This document shows, piece by piece, positions 8,232 through 15,893 of a DNA stretch of 51,199 nt. How positions within the stretch are numbered: the first letter of the stretch is position 1; every line of letters starts with the position of its first letter. The notes beneath the pieces are model-generated. The model saw only the letters and a program-made list of their open reading frames with translations. It searched no databases and was not told the origin of the DNA. A program made the translations under genes and the position numbers. This DNA comes from an uncultured Clostridia bacterium (GTDB taxonomy: Bacteria; Bacillota; Clostridia; Christensenellales; Aristaeellaceae), in NCBI GenBank assembly GCA_946187775.1, contig CAMHSI010000004.1, positions 1-51,199 on the forward strand. Direction: 5' to 3'.

Positions 8232-9275
8232 TTACGGGTCCGCTTTTTCCGATTCGATCCAGCGGCGCTCCTCCTTCTCCCAGGTCCGGGCGGAAATGAT
8301 GTACCTCGGCCGGCGCTTTGTTTCCAGGTACGTTTTTCCGATATACTGGCCCAGGACCCCCAGGCTGATCAGCTGGATGCCGCCCAGGAGGCAGATGATG
8401 CAGATAGTGGAAGTCCAGCCTGCCACCGTGTGGCCGAGGATGGCCTGGATAATGGCCCAGATCATGAGGATCAGGCCGATGATGCTGAAGCCGATTCCGG
8501 CGCCGCTGATCAGGGAAATGGGCTTCACCGACAGGCTGGTGATGCCGTTGAAGGCCAGGGCGATCATCTTGCGCAGGGGATAGTGGCTCTCCCCTGCCAG
8601 CCGGACGTTTCTTTCATAATATACGGTGTCGGAGGGGAACCCCACCAGGGGAACCATTCCCCGCAGGAAGATGTTGACCTCCTCAAAATCCGCAAAATGA
8701 TGGAGCACCTTCGAGGAAATCAGGCGGTAGTCCGCATGGTTGAAAACCACCTCCGCCCCCATGAGCTTCATCAGGCGGTAAAAGCCCTCGGCGGTGGTGC
8801 GCTTGAACCAGGTGTCCGTCTCCCGGCGGGAGCGGACGCCGTAAACCACCTCCGCCCCGGCCAGGTATTTGTCCACCATCTCATCCATGGCGTCCGGGTC
8901 GTCCTGGCCGTCGCAGTCGATGGAAATCGTGATGTCGCAGCGCTCCCGGGCCTCCATGAGGCCGGCCAGCACCGCGTTCTGGTGTCCCCGGTTCCGGCTC
9001 TGGCAGATGCCCAGGATTTCAGGATATTCCCCGGCCAGCTCCTTGATGATTTCCCAGGTGCGGTCCGTGGATCCGTCGTTGACGAAGAGGATCCGGCTGC
9101 TGCGGCTGATCCTTCCGTCCTCCTCCAGCTGGCGGAGCTTTTTCAGGAACAGGGGGGCTGTCATGGGCAGCACCTGTTCCTCGTTGTAGCAGGGTATCAC
9201 TATCCAGAGGATGGGCCGTGCCTGGGTGTTTTCCACGGCGGTTCTGTTTCTTCTGGGTCGTATCTGTTCGCTCAC
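8232..9275 (-). CDS. Glycosyltransferase family 2, bactoprenol-glucosyltransferase (GtrB) type
   Basis: A 347-residue membrane-bound glycosyltransferase. The GT-A domain (about residues 20-220) shows WIVIPCYNEE, FVNDGSTDRTW and the metal/sugar-binding ISIDCDGQDDPDAM. Two C-terminal membrane helices (about 250-275 and 290-315) end in GQYIGKTYLE, as in GtrB/DPM1-like enzymes that move a sugar from a nucleotide donor to undecaprenyl phosphate at the inner membrane face. The GTG at 9275 is chosen because a GGGGAAAGG site precedes it and a strong promoter lies at 9334-9362; a longer frame to 9368 would start upstream of that promoter. No flippase or acceptor gene is adjacent. Confidence 0.88.
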   Translation of the reverse strand: MSEQIRPRRNRTAVENTQARPILWIVIPCYNEEQVLPMTAPLFLKKLRQLEEDGRISRSSRILFVNDGSTDRTWEIIKELAGEYPEILGICQSRNRGHQNAVLAGLMEARERCDITISIDCDGQDDPDAMDEMVDKYLAGAEVVYGVRSRRETDTWFKRTTAEGFYRLMKLMGAEVVFNHADYRLISSKVLHHFADFEEVNIFLRGMVPLVGFPSDTVYYERNVRLAGESHYPLRKMIALAFNGITSLSVKPISLISGAGIGFSIIGLILMIWAIIQAILGHTVAGWTSTICIICLLGGIQLISLGVLGQYIGKTYLETKRRPRYIISARTWEKEERRWIESEKADP

Positions 9276-9333
9276 GGTTCTTTGTCCTTTCCCCTGTTGC
9301 CCCGCGTTTCCCCGGGGCCAGGTACACGCGCGT

Positions 9334-9362
9334 ATTATACCCTTTCCCGGCATCCCTTTCAA
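9334..9362 (-). promoter_or_regulatory. Promoter of the glycosyltransferase gene
   Basis: TTGAAA (9357-9362) and TATAAT (9334-9339) are 17 bp apart on the minus strand. This decides the gene start at 9275. Confidence 0.75.
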
Positions 9363-9391
9363 GCGCACCCGGTGCCCCGGGGCCTCCCGGC

Positions 9392-9421
9392 TTGATTTGT
9401 CAGCCCTGCCGGGTGTATACT
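9392..9421 (+). promoter_or_regulatory. Promoter of the ktrB-ktrA operon
   Basis: TTGATT (9392-9397) and TATACT (9416-9421) are 18 bp apart, leaving only about 20 nt of leader before ATG 9447. There is therefore no room for a c-di-AMP riboswitch, which controls many Gram-positive ktr operons. Confidence 0.65.
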
Positions 9422-9446
9422 GCTTCCCGGAAAGAGAGGGGAAAGC

Positions 9447-10820
9447 ATGCTCAGCCAGCGCCGCCGGGACCTCAACAGGAAACGCGGATCCGTCAGTATC
9501 AGCCGGATCATGGCTTTGACGTTCCTCGGCATCATCCTGGCGGGCACGGGGCTGCTGTGCCTTCCGGCCTCCTCCCGGAGCGGAAGGCCTGCCGGCTTCC
9601 TGAACGCCCTGTTTACGGCCACCTCCGCCACCTGCGTCACGGGGCTGGTTATCGGGGACACCTGGTCCCTCTGGACCCCGCTGGGGCAGGTCATCATCCT
9701 TGTGATGATCCAGGTGGGCGGCCTGGGCTTCATGGCCGCCGCTTCCTTTGCTTTCTTCACCCTGAAGGTGAAGATCGGGATGGTTTCAAAGTTCGTAATG
9801 GCGGAGTCCATCGGGGCCAGCTCCATCAGCGACGTGACGGTGCATATGCGGCTGCTGCTGCTGCGCGCCTTTATTGTGGAAGGCGCCGGCGCCCTGGTCC
9901 TGACGGCGCGCTTCGCTTTTGAGTATCCTTTCCTGCAGGCGGTAAAGCTGGGGGTCTTCCATTCCGTGTCCGCCTTCTGCAACGCCGGGTTCGATATCCT
10001 GGGCTTCCGCACCCCCGGCGCCAGCATGCTGTATTATCATACGGACCCGGTGGTCTGCCTGACCCTGTGCGCCCTGGTGGTGGTGGGGGGCCTGGGCTTC
10101 CTGGTGTGGGATGAGGTGCTCCGGGAGCGCGATTCCCGGAAATGGAGCGTCTATACCCGGCTGGTGCTCATCACCACCGGTTCCCTGCTGGTGTTCGGAT
10201 TCCTCATGACCTGCATCCTGGAATGGGGAAACCCGGAAACCCTGGGGCCCATGGGCTTCGGAAGCAAGCTGCTGGCCGCCCTCTTCCAGTCCGTCACCCT
10301 GCGCACGGCGGGCTTCGCCGGCCTCAACCAGGCGGTGCTGACCCCCGCCTCCAGGGGGATCGCCATCCTCCTGATGCTCATCGGCGGATCCTCCGCCTCC
10401 ACCGCCGGCGGCCTGAAGACCGTAACCTTCGTGGTGCTGCTGCTCTTCCTGTGGAACCGGATGCGCGGCCGCTATACCGTCAGCGTTTTCCACCGCACCA
10501 TTTCCGACGGGCAGGTGCTCAACGCCGTGACCATCTTCGGGCTCATGGTGCTTCTCGCCTTTTCCGGCGGCATCCTCCTGTGCGGAACCACCGACGGGGT
10601 TTCTTTCACGGCAGGCCTGTATGAGACCGTTTCCGCCCTGGGAACCGTCGGGCTTTCCACCGGCATCACCCCGTCGCTGCATCCCGTTGCCCGGGTGCTG
10701 CTCATCGCCTATATGTACTTCGGCCGGGTGGGCCTGCTGACCATCAGCTTCGGCTTCCTGAAGAAAAAGCCCGCCGGGGAGAATTACAGGTTTGCCAATA
10801 CCGATCTGCTGATCGGATAA
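9447..10820 (+). CDS. ktrB: Potassium uptake membrane subunit, TrkH/KtrB family
   Basis: A 457-residue integral membrane protein with four MPM (membrane-pore-membrane) repeats. The pore segments are visible as SATCVTGL, SAFCNAGFD, VTLRTAGFAG and SALGTVGLSTG, each with the filter glycine of Trk/Ktr potassium channels. It conducts K+ (often with Na+ coupling) into the cell and needs the cytoplasmic KtrA ring encoded 20 bp downstream. The length fits KtrB, which is shorter than TrkH. The start is supported by an AGAGGGGA site. The ktrBA pair transcribes away from the glycosyltransferase and ends at a strong shared terminator. Confidence 0.93.
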   Translation: MLSQRRRDLNRKRGSVSISRIMALTFLGIILAGTGLLCLPASSRSGRPAGFLNALFTATSATCVTGLVIGDTWSLWTPLGQVIILVMIQVGGLGFMAAASFAFFTLKVKIGMVSKFVMAESIGASSISDVTVHMRLLLLRAFIVEGAGALVLTARFAFEYPFLQAVKLGVFHSVSAFCNAGFDILGFRTPGASMLYYHTDPVVCLTLCALVVVGGLGFLVWDEVLRERDSRKWSVYTRLVLITTGSLLVFGFLMTCILEWGNPETLGPMGFGSKLLAALFQSVTLRTAGFAGLNQAVLTPASRGIAILLMLIGGSSASTAGGLKTVTFVVLLLFLWNRMRGRYTVSVFHRTISDGQVLNAVTIFGLMVLLAFSGGILLCGTTDGVSFTAGLYETVSALGTVGLSTGITPSLHPVARVLLIAYMYFGRVGLLTISFGFLKKKPAGENYRFANTDLLIG

Positions 10821-10840
10821 AATTTCCGGGGAGGGATTCC

Positions 10841-11488
10841 ATGAAATCCTATGTAGTGATCGGCCTGGGCCGCTTCGGGCGGGAAATCGCCGCCAAGCTG
10901 TACGCCTGCGGCGATGACGTGCTGGTCATCGACACCGACGAGAACACCGTCGACAAGTTTGCCGACAAGGTTACCCGGGCCGTGGCTGCGGACGCCCGGG
11001 ATATCGATGTGCTGAAGAAGCTGGGGGTGGATACCTTCGACCGGGCCATCGTTTCCATCGGCGAGGACCTGGCTGCTTCCGCCCTGGTTACCATGAACCT
11101 GAAGTCCCTGAACGTCCCCTATATCATCTGCAAGGCCAGCGATGACACCCACCGGGCAATCCTCGAGCGCCTCGGCGCCAACCGGGTCATCATCCCGGAG
11201 CGGGAGATGGCGGACAAGCTGGCCCTGGGGCTGACCTCCACCGGCATCATGGAGTATATCGAACTTTCCGATGAATACGGCATCGTGGAGATGGAAGCTC
11301 CCCTCGCCTGGCACGGAAAAACCATCCGGGAGCTGGACCTGCGTTCCGCCTACGGCATTAACGTGCTCTCCGTGCGGCAGAAGGAGGAGCTGCAGATTCC
11401 CCCGAACATCGACCAGCCCATGGATGCCAGCATGACGCTGGTGATCCTGTCCTCCTATGACGCCATTGAGAAAATCAAAAAGCTGTAA
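10841..11488 (+). CDS. ktrA: Potassium uptake regulatory subunit KtrA (RCK domain)
   Basis: A 215-residue cytoplasmic protein with an N-terminal RCK/Rossmann domain (GLGRFG nucleotide loop, then VIDTDE with the ribose-binding acid) and a C-terminal TrkA-C domain (about residues 135-215). KtrA forms an octameric ring gating KtrB in response to ATP/ADP, and its C-terminal domain binds c-di-AMP in related bacteria. It starts 20 bp after ktrB with a GGGAGGG site, so the two are translated from one message. Confidence 0.93.
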   Translation: MKSYVVIGLGRFGREIAAKLYACGDDVLVIDTDENTVDKFADKVTRAVAADARDIDVLKKLGVDTFDRAIVSIGEDLAASALVTMNLKSLNVPYIICKASDDTHRAILERLGANRVIIPEREMADKLALGLTSTGIMEYIELSDEYGIVEMEAPLAWHGKTIRELDLRSAYGINVLSVRQKEELQIPPNIDQPMDASMTLVILSSYDAIEKIKKL

Positions 11489-11504
11489 ATAAAGCTGTAA
11501 GGCA

Positions 11505-11553
11505 TAAAAAACAGGCGCCGGAGGGGCTTCATGCTCCTTCGGCGCCTTTCTTT
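11505..11553. terminator. Shared bidirectional terminator between ktrA and the CD1247-family gene
   Basis: An 8-bp perfect stem AGGCGCCG / CGGCGCCT is extended by a G-U pair and AGG/CCT. It has T-rich flanks on both strands, so it can end both convergent transcripts. Confidence 0.85.
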
Positions 11554-11560
11554 ATTCGCT

Positions 11561-12016
11561 TCAGTCTTCGTCGTCTGCGTCCGCCGGGTCTCCGTCGATT
11601 TCCTCAGGCTCTTCCTCCGCGCCTTCCGGCAGCTCCGGGAAAAGCTCCTTCCCGCAGTTGGGGCAGAGGCTGTCGTCATCGAAGTCCACGTCGTCCGGAT
11701 CGATGTTGATGACGGTTCCGCAGTGGGGGCATTCATACTCGATGGTGCTCTCGAACTCCCCGTCGGTGTCCTCCGCCGCGTCCTCGTCCTCATCGTCGTA
11801 GAGATCGGCTTCCAGGTCCGCCAGGTCCTCGTCGATGCTCTCCACGTAATCGCTCAGTTCCCCGTGGGATTCCGCCAGAGCCTCAAAGGACTCCCCGACC
11901 TCTCCCAGCACGTCCAGGATCCCGAGGATCAGCTTGTGGGAATCCTTGTCGGGATTCAGCTTCATGCCTTCGGCCAGGCCCTGGAGATAACTGATTCTGT
12001 CTGTAAGCTTGCTCAT
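11561..12016 (-). CDS. CD1247 N-terminal-domain family protein with zinc ribbon
   Basis: A 151-residue acidic cytoplasmic protein. The first 65 residues (LTDRISYLQGLAEGMKL...ESIDEDLADLE) are the helical domain known from Clostridioides difficile CD1247. A C-terminal zinc ribbon follows with CPHC and CPNC pairs about 20 residues apart, then an Asp/Glu-rich tail. Function is unknown. It sits 18 bp after efp, an association I recall as common in Clostridia, which hints at a role linked to translation. The family call is from memory of the motif. Confidence 0.8.
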   Translation of the reverse strand: MSKLTDRISYLQGLAEGMKLNPDKDSHKLILGILDVLGEVGESFEALAESHGELSDYVESIDEDLADLEADLYDDEDEDAAEDTDGEFESTIEYECPHCGTVINIDPDDVDFDDDSLCPNCGKELFPELPEGAEEEPEEIDGDPADADDED

Positions 12017-12034
12017 ATTCCCATTCCTTTCGGA

Positions 12035-12592
12035 TCAGGCGCGCTTCAGATACTCCCCGGAACGGGTATCGATCTGAATCTTGTCGCCGGTGTTGATGAA
12101 CAGCGGCACCTGCAGGCTGAAGCCGGTCTCCAGCGTAGCGGGCTTGTAGGTGTTGGAGGCGGTGTCGCCGGCGAAGCCGGGCTCGGTATCCGTCACTTCC
12201 AGCACGACGAAGTTCGGCGCTTCCACGGAGAAGGCGCTTCCCTTGAAGAAGCGGACCGTCACATTGGTGCCTTCCTTCACGAAGGGGATGGCGTCCTCCA
12301 CCTGGTCCTTGCTCAGGGGCAGCTGCTCATAGGTCTCGGTGTCCATGAAGTAGTACAGGTCGCCGTCGTTGTAGACGTACTGCATTTCCTTGGTCTCAAT
12401 GATGGCCTTGGGCATTTTGTCGGTGGGGTTGAAGCTGCGCTCAACCACCGCGCCGGTCATCACGTTCTTGATCTTGGTGCGGACGAAGGCCGCTCCCTTG
12501 CCGGGCTTCACGTGCTGGAAATCAACGATGTTCCATACGCCTCCGTCCCATTCGATGGTAATGCCCTTTTTGAAATCTCCCGCTGTAATCAT
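12035..12592 (-). CDS. efp: Elongation factor P
   Basis: A 185-residue, full-length EF-P with three beta-barrel domains. It binds ribosomes stalled at proline runs and enters between the P and E sites to speed peptide bond formation. The tip loop reads [10 protein letters not shown], with Lys32 at the position modified in many species, and the family signature appears in the C-terminal domain. The gene lies 42 bp after the proline peptidase gene and 18 bp before the CD1247-family gene, all on one strand. Confidence 0.97.
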   Translation of the reverse strand: MITAGDFKKGITIEWDGGVWNIVDFQHVKPGKGAAFVRTKIKNVMTGAVVERSFNPTDKMPKAIIETKEMQYVYNDGDLYYFMDTETYEQLPLSKDQVEDAIPFVKEGTNVTVRFFKGSAFSVEAPNFVVLEVTDTEPGFAGDTASNTYKPATLETGFSLQVPLFINTGDKIQIDTRSGEYLKRA

Positions 12593-12634
12593 GTCCCTCT
12601 CTCCTCCGTATTTAAAAATTCTTTGTGTATATCC

Positions 12635-13714
12635 TTACAGGATGATCAGCTGCTTGTCCGCGTCCGTCAGCGGCTCGCAGCCGTTTTCCTTCACCAGGCA
12701 GGTATCCTCGATCCGCACGCCGCCGACCCCCGGAACGTATACCCCGGGCTCCACCGTGATCACCACGCCGGCCCTCAGCACATCGTGGCAGGAGGGGCTG
12801 AATCGGGGATCCTCGTGGATGTCAATTCCCACGGAATGCCCCAGTCCATGTCCAAAGCGGCCCGCGTATCCCCGGGCGTCAATGTAGTCCCGGGCCAGCT
12901 TGTCGATGTCGAAGCAATTCTTTCCGGCCGCCACGGCGTCCTCGCACATGGTCTGCGCCCGGAGCACCGTGTCGTAGATCCGGCGCAGCTCCTCCGAGGG
13001 CTGTCCCAGCGCGACAGTCCGGGTCATGTCCGCGCAGTAGTTCCCGACCTTCGCCCCGAAGTCCATGGTGATCATATCCCCGCTGCGGAGCTTCCGGGAG
13101 CCGGGAATCGCGTGGGGCAGGCTTCCGTTCTCCCCCGAAGCGATGATCGTGTCGAAGGCTGTGGTATCCGCCCCCAGCTTCAGCATCGTGAAGTCCAGCT
13201 CAATCTGGAGCTCCTTCTCCGTCATGCCCTCCCGGATCTTCGGCAGGATGGCCCGGAAGGCGTCCGACGTGATCCTGCAGGCTTTCCGGATGGCCATGAT
13301 CTCCGGCGGGGTTTTCACCTGGCGCAGCTTCTGGGGAGCTTCCTCCAGGGGTGCGCAGGAGACTTCGTCGCCCAGGGCGGCCTTCAGCTGCTCAAACCGG
13401 TCTACGGAGAGATATTTGGTCTCCGTCTTTACGCAGGTGATCTTCCCTTCGCGCACCAGCCGGGCCGTCACCTGGTCCCCGGTGTTGTCCCGGTCCGTCA
13501 TGACCACCTCAAAGTCGGGCGCCTGGCGCTCCGCCTGTTCCGTGTAGCGGAAGTCCGTGATAATCACCCGGCGATCCCGGGAAATGAACACCCGGCCTTC
13601 CCCGCTGTATCCCTCCGTCAGGTAAAACATATTGGAGGGATCAAAAACAACCACAGCCGTATTTGCCCCGAGGCGGAGCAGATCCACCAGCCGTTCCGAT
13701 GCTGTCATCATCAT
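12635..13714 (-). CDS. pepP: Xaa-Pro aminopeptidase-like M24 family peptidase
   Basis: A 359-residue cytoplasmic metallopeptidase with an N-terminal creatinase-like domain (about 1-125) and a C-terminal pita-bread domain. The five metal ligands are visible: Asp in MDFGAK, Asp in CADMTRT, His in GHGLGHSVG, Glu in TVEPGVY and Glu in GVRIEDT. Such enzymes remove N-terminal residues before proline. Three consecutive ATG codons mark the start; the first (13714) has AAAGG six bases before it. The promoter lies at 13760-13788. The gene heads the pepP-efp-CD1247 unit. Confidence 0.92.
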   Translation of the reverse strand: MMMTASERLVDLLRLGANTAVVVFDPSNMFYLTEGYSGEGRVFISRDRRVIITDFRYTEQAERQAPDFEVVMTDRDNTGDQVTARLVREGKITCVKTETKYLSVDRFEQLKAALGDEVSCAPLEEAPQKLRQVKTPPEIMAIRKACRITSDAFRAILPKIREGMTEKELQIELDFTMLKLGADTTAFDTIIASGENGSLPHAIPGSRKLRSGDMITMDFGAKVGNYCADMTRTVALGQPSEELRRIYDTVLRAQTMCEDAVAAGKNCFDIDKLARDYIDARGYAGRFGHGLGHSVGIDIHEDPRFSPSCHDVLRAGVVITVEPGVYVPGVGGVRIEDTCLVKENGCEPLTDADKQLIIL

Positions 13715-13759
13715 ACCTTGCCTTTCCGTGCATTGCCTCTGCGAATACACCTGTTGGTT

Positions 13760-13788
13760 ATTTTACCATATCCGCCGGCATTTGAAAA
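13760..13788 (-). promoter_or_regulatory. Promoter of the pepP-efp operon
   Basis: TTTTCA (13783-13788), 17 bp, then TAAAAT (13760-13765) preceded by TGG, an extended -10, on the minus strand. Confidence 0.6.
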
Positions 13789-13820
13789 GAAAAAATTGAC
13801 AGCGCCCGGGCGCTGTCAAT
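13789..13820 (-). terminator. Terminator of thrC
   Basis: A perfect 26-bp palindrome (13795-13820, arms ATTGACAGCG / CGCTGTCAAT) is followed by T-rich sequence on the minus strand, just past the thrC stop. Confidence 0.85.
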
Positions 13821-13840
13821 CTGTTGCTTCCTTTTACGGG

Positions 13841-15328
13841 TCACTCAAAGGCCTTCAGCACGGCCTCTCCCATCTTGTCCCGGTCGCATTCCGCGGTGTG
13901 CCGCACCGGCAGGTCCCGGAGCTTCTTCACCTGCTCCGGAACGGGAATGCCCGTGATCTCCTGCAGCTTTTCACTGGCGGCGAAGGGATCCCCGCCCGCG
14001 TTGTCCCCGGTAAGGGCAGCGAGCACATCCGCGGAGAATTTGTAGGGGCTGGCCGTGGAGACGATCACCGTGGGGGAATCGTCCCCGGAATACTTCCGGT
14101 ATTCCCGGAGCACATGCCCGGCCACCGCCGTGTGGGGGTCGAAGAGGTAGTGATCCTGCTCCCAGCGGGAACGGATTTCCCGCATGGTTTCGTTGTTGTC
14201 CGCGCAGTCGCCCCAGAAGACGTCCGTCATCCACTCGGTACGCTGGTCGCCCACGGAATAGCTGCCGCATTCCTTCAGCTGCCGCATCCAGGTAGCGATC
14301 AGCTCCCCGTCCCGGTCCGCCGCTTCATACAGCAGCCGCTCCAGGTTGGAGGATACCAGAATGTCCATGCTGGGGCTGATGGTTTTGAAGAAGGTCCGGT
14401 GGGTGGAATAGATTCCGCTGCGGAAGAAATCCGTCAGCACGTTGTTCCGGTTGCTGGCGCAGATCAGCTTGTGGATGGGCAGTCCCATCATCCGGGCGTA
14501 GTATCCCGCCAGGATATTCCCGAAGTTCCCCGTGGGCACGCAGAAATTCACCGGATCCCCCGGAGCGATGGCGTGCTCCTCCAGCAGGTCCGCGTAGGCG
14601 GAGAAGTAGTACACCACCTGGGGAACCAGCCGTCCCAGGTTGATGCTGTTGGCCGAGGAAAGGGTCTTCCCCTTCCGGCTCATTTCCTCCCGGAAGCTTT
14701 CGGAGCCGAAGAGCTCCTTGACGCCGGTCTGGGCGTCGTCAAAATTGCCGTGGACGGCGATGACCCGGGTGTTCTCCCCGCCGGTGGTCACCATCTGCAG
14801 CTTCTGCACGTCGCTGACCCCGTCCAGGGGGTAGAACACGGTGCAGCTGGTTCCCGGCACGTCCCTGAATCCCTCCAGGGCCGCCTTTCCCGTGTCGCCG
14901 CTGGTGGCCACAAGGATGCATACCTCCCGGTCCTCCCCGTTCTTCCAGGCGGAGAGCCGAAGCAGGTGGGGCAGCAGCTGCAGCGCAATATCCTTGAAGG
15001 CCAGGGTGGGGCCGTGGAAAAGCTCCAGCGCCCAGGTGGAGCTGTCCAGCTTCCGCACAGGCGCCACCTTCGGGTGCGTGAACCGCTCCCGGCTGTAGGC
15101 CGCGTTTACGGCTTCCTCGATCTCCCGGAGGTCAAAATCCTCCAGGAACCGCTTCAGGATCACTACCGCGCGCTCCTCGTAGCTCATGCCGATCAGGGAG
15201 GTCATCCTCTCCGGGGGCACCGCCGGGAACATGGCCGGCACGTACAGTCCCCCATCCGGGGCGATGCCCTGCAGGATCGCCTGACTGGCGGTTACGCAGC
15301 TCTTGCCGCGGGTGGAAAAAAATGACAT
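13841..15328 (-). CDS. thrC: Threonine synthase
   Basis: A 495-residue PLP enzyme that converts O-phosphohomoserine to threonine, the last step of threonine synthesis. Visible features: the N-terminal GIAPDGGLYVP motif of the long threonine synthase class, the PLP lysine in LAFKDIALQ, ATSGDTGKAA and the phosphate-binding PTGNFGNILAGYYA. Length fits the bacterial/fungal-type subgroup. The start at 15328 follows AAAAGGAG. That site directly abuts the terminator of the preceding gene, and no separate promoter is clear, so transcription may come from partial read-through. No other threonine pathway gene is in the window. Confidence 0.96.
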   Translation of the reverse strand: MSFFSTRGKSCVTASQAILQGIAPDGGLYVPAMFPAVPPERMTSLIGMSYEERAVVILKRFLEDFDLREIEEAVNAAYSRERFTHPKVAPVRKLDSSTWALELFHGPTLAFKDIALQLLPHLLRLSAWKNGEDREVCILVATSGDTGKAALEGFRDVPGTSCTVFYPLDGVSDVQKLQMVTTGGENTRVIAVHGNFDDAQTGVKELFGSESFREEMSRKGKTLSSANSINLGRLVPQVVYYFSAYADLLEEHAIAPGDPVNFCVPTGNFGNILAGYYARMMGLPIHKLICASNRNNVLTDFFRSGIYSTHRTFFKTISPSMDILVSSNLERLLYEAADRDGELIATWMRQLKECGSYSVGDQRTEWMTDVFWGDCADNNETMREIRSRWEQDHYLFDPHTAVAGHVLREYRKYSGDDSPTVIVSTASPYKFSADVLAALTGDNAGGDPFAASEKLQEITGIPVPEQVKKLRDLPVRHTAECDRDKMGEAVLKAFE

Positions 15329-15345
15329 GGTCCTTGTCTCCTTTT

Positions 15346-15371
15346 GAAAAAAGAGGCGATGCCGCCTCTTT
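15346..15371 (-). terminator. Terminator between the P-loop gene and thrC
   Basis: The stem AAGAGGCG / CGCCTCTT with a 4-nt loop is followed by six T residues on the minus strand. The T run ends at the thrC ribosome binding site. Confidence 0.85.
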
Positions 15372-15404
15372 TTGGATTCATTGCCCGAATATTCCCGATC
15401 CTTT

Positions 15405-15815
15405 TCAGATCAGGTACTTCTTCAGGTAGGCAGGCAGCTCTTCCGGATCCGCGCTCAGGCTCAGCACGAAGTCCACGTCGTGCTTGGCGCCCAGCTCAGC
15501 CAGGGTGTTCACCACTTCTTCGGTGTTCCCGATTTCAGTATGGCAAAGGTTCAGGAACGCGTCGATGAACACGGTGCCGATATCGAAGTTGGAAGAGAGC
15601 ATGCCGCACAGGAAGCCGATGAACATGTCGGCATTGTGAATATGATAATCTTCGGCGTTGATAAACCGGACCTTGTGGTCCACGTCGAACATATAACGGT
15701 TGTCATCATCCAGGAAAATAACGTCGCTTTCCGCTTCCTTCGCGGTCGTATTGGTCAGGTCAATCAGCCGCTTCGTTTTTCCGGAGCCCTTCTTGCCTGC
15801 GATTACCTGTATCAT
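15405..15815 (-). CDS. Small P-loop ATPase (often labelled PilT-like)
   Basis: A 136-residue cytoplasmic protein with Walker A GKKGSGKT at residues 7-14 and a Walker B-like GTVFIDAF about residue 80. The frame is complete with a GGAGG site and its own promoter (15865-15893). It is far too short to be a pilus retraction motor, so the database-style label PilT would be misleading; it is better viewed as a single-domain P-loop NTPase of unknown role. No pilus gene is near. Confidence 0.75.
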   Translation of the reverse strand: MIQVIAGKKGSGKTKRLIDLTNTTAKEAESDVIFLDDDNRYMFDVDHKVRFINAEDYHIHNADMFIGFLCGMLSSNFDIGTVFIDAFLNLCHTEIGNTEEVVNTLAELGAKHDVDFVLSLSADPEELPAYLKKYLI

Positions 15816-15864
15816 GGGAATACGCCTCCTTCTCGGATATAGTATCTGGATTTCCTCTGGTCTG

Positions 15865-15893
15865 ATTATACGCTATTTTTCTTCTTCACGCAA
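15865..15893 (-). promoter_or_regulatory. Promoter of the small P-loop ATPase gene
   Basis: TTGCGT (15888-15893), 17 bp, TATAAT (15865-15870) on the minus strand, overlapping the last codons of addB. Confidence 0.7.

Noticed and set aside
9422-9446. c-di-AMP riboswitch before ktrB
   Set aside because: The leader is only about 20 nt from the likely start, far too short.
11531-15325. Long plus-strand frame opposite efp, pepP and thrC
   Set aside because: It is the complement of three well-recognised genes; composition is antisense-like, with no start signal.
15405-15815. PilT twitching motility ATPase
   Set aside because: At 136 residues with no secretion-ATPase motifs and no pilus genes nearby, only a generic P-loop protein can be supported.
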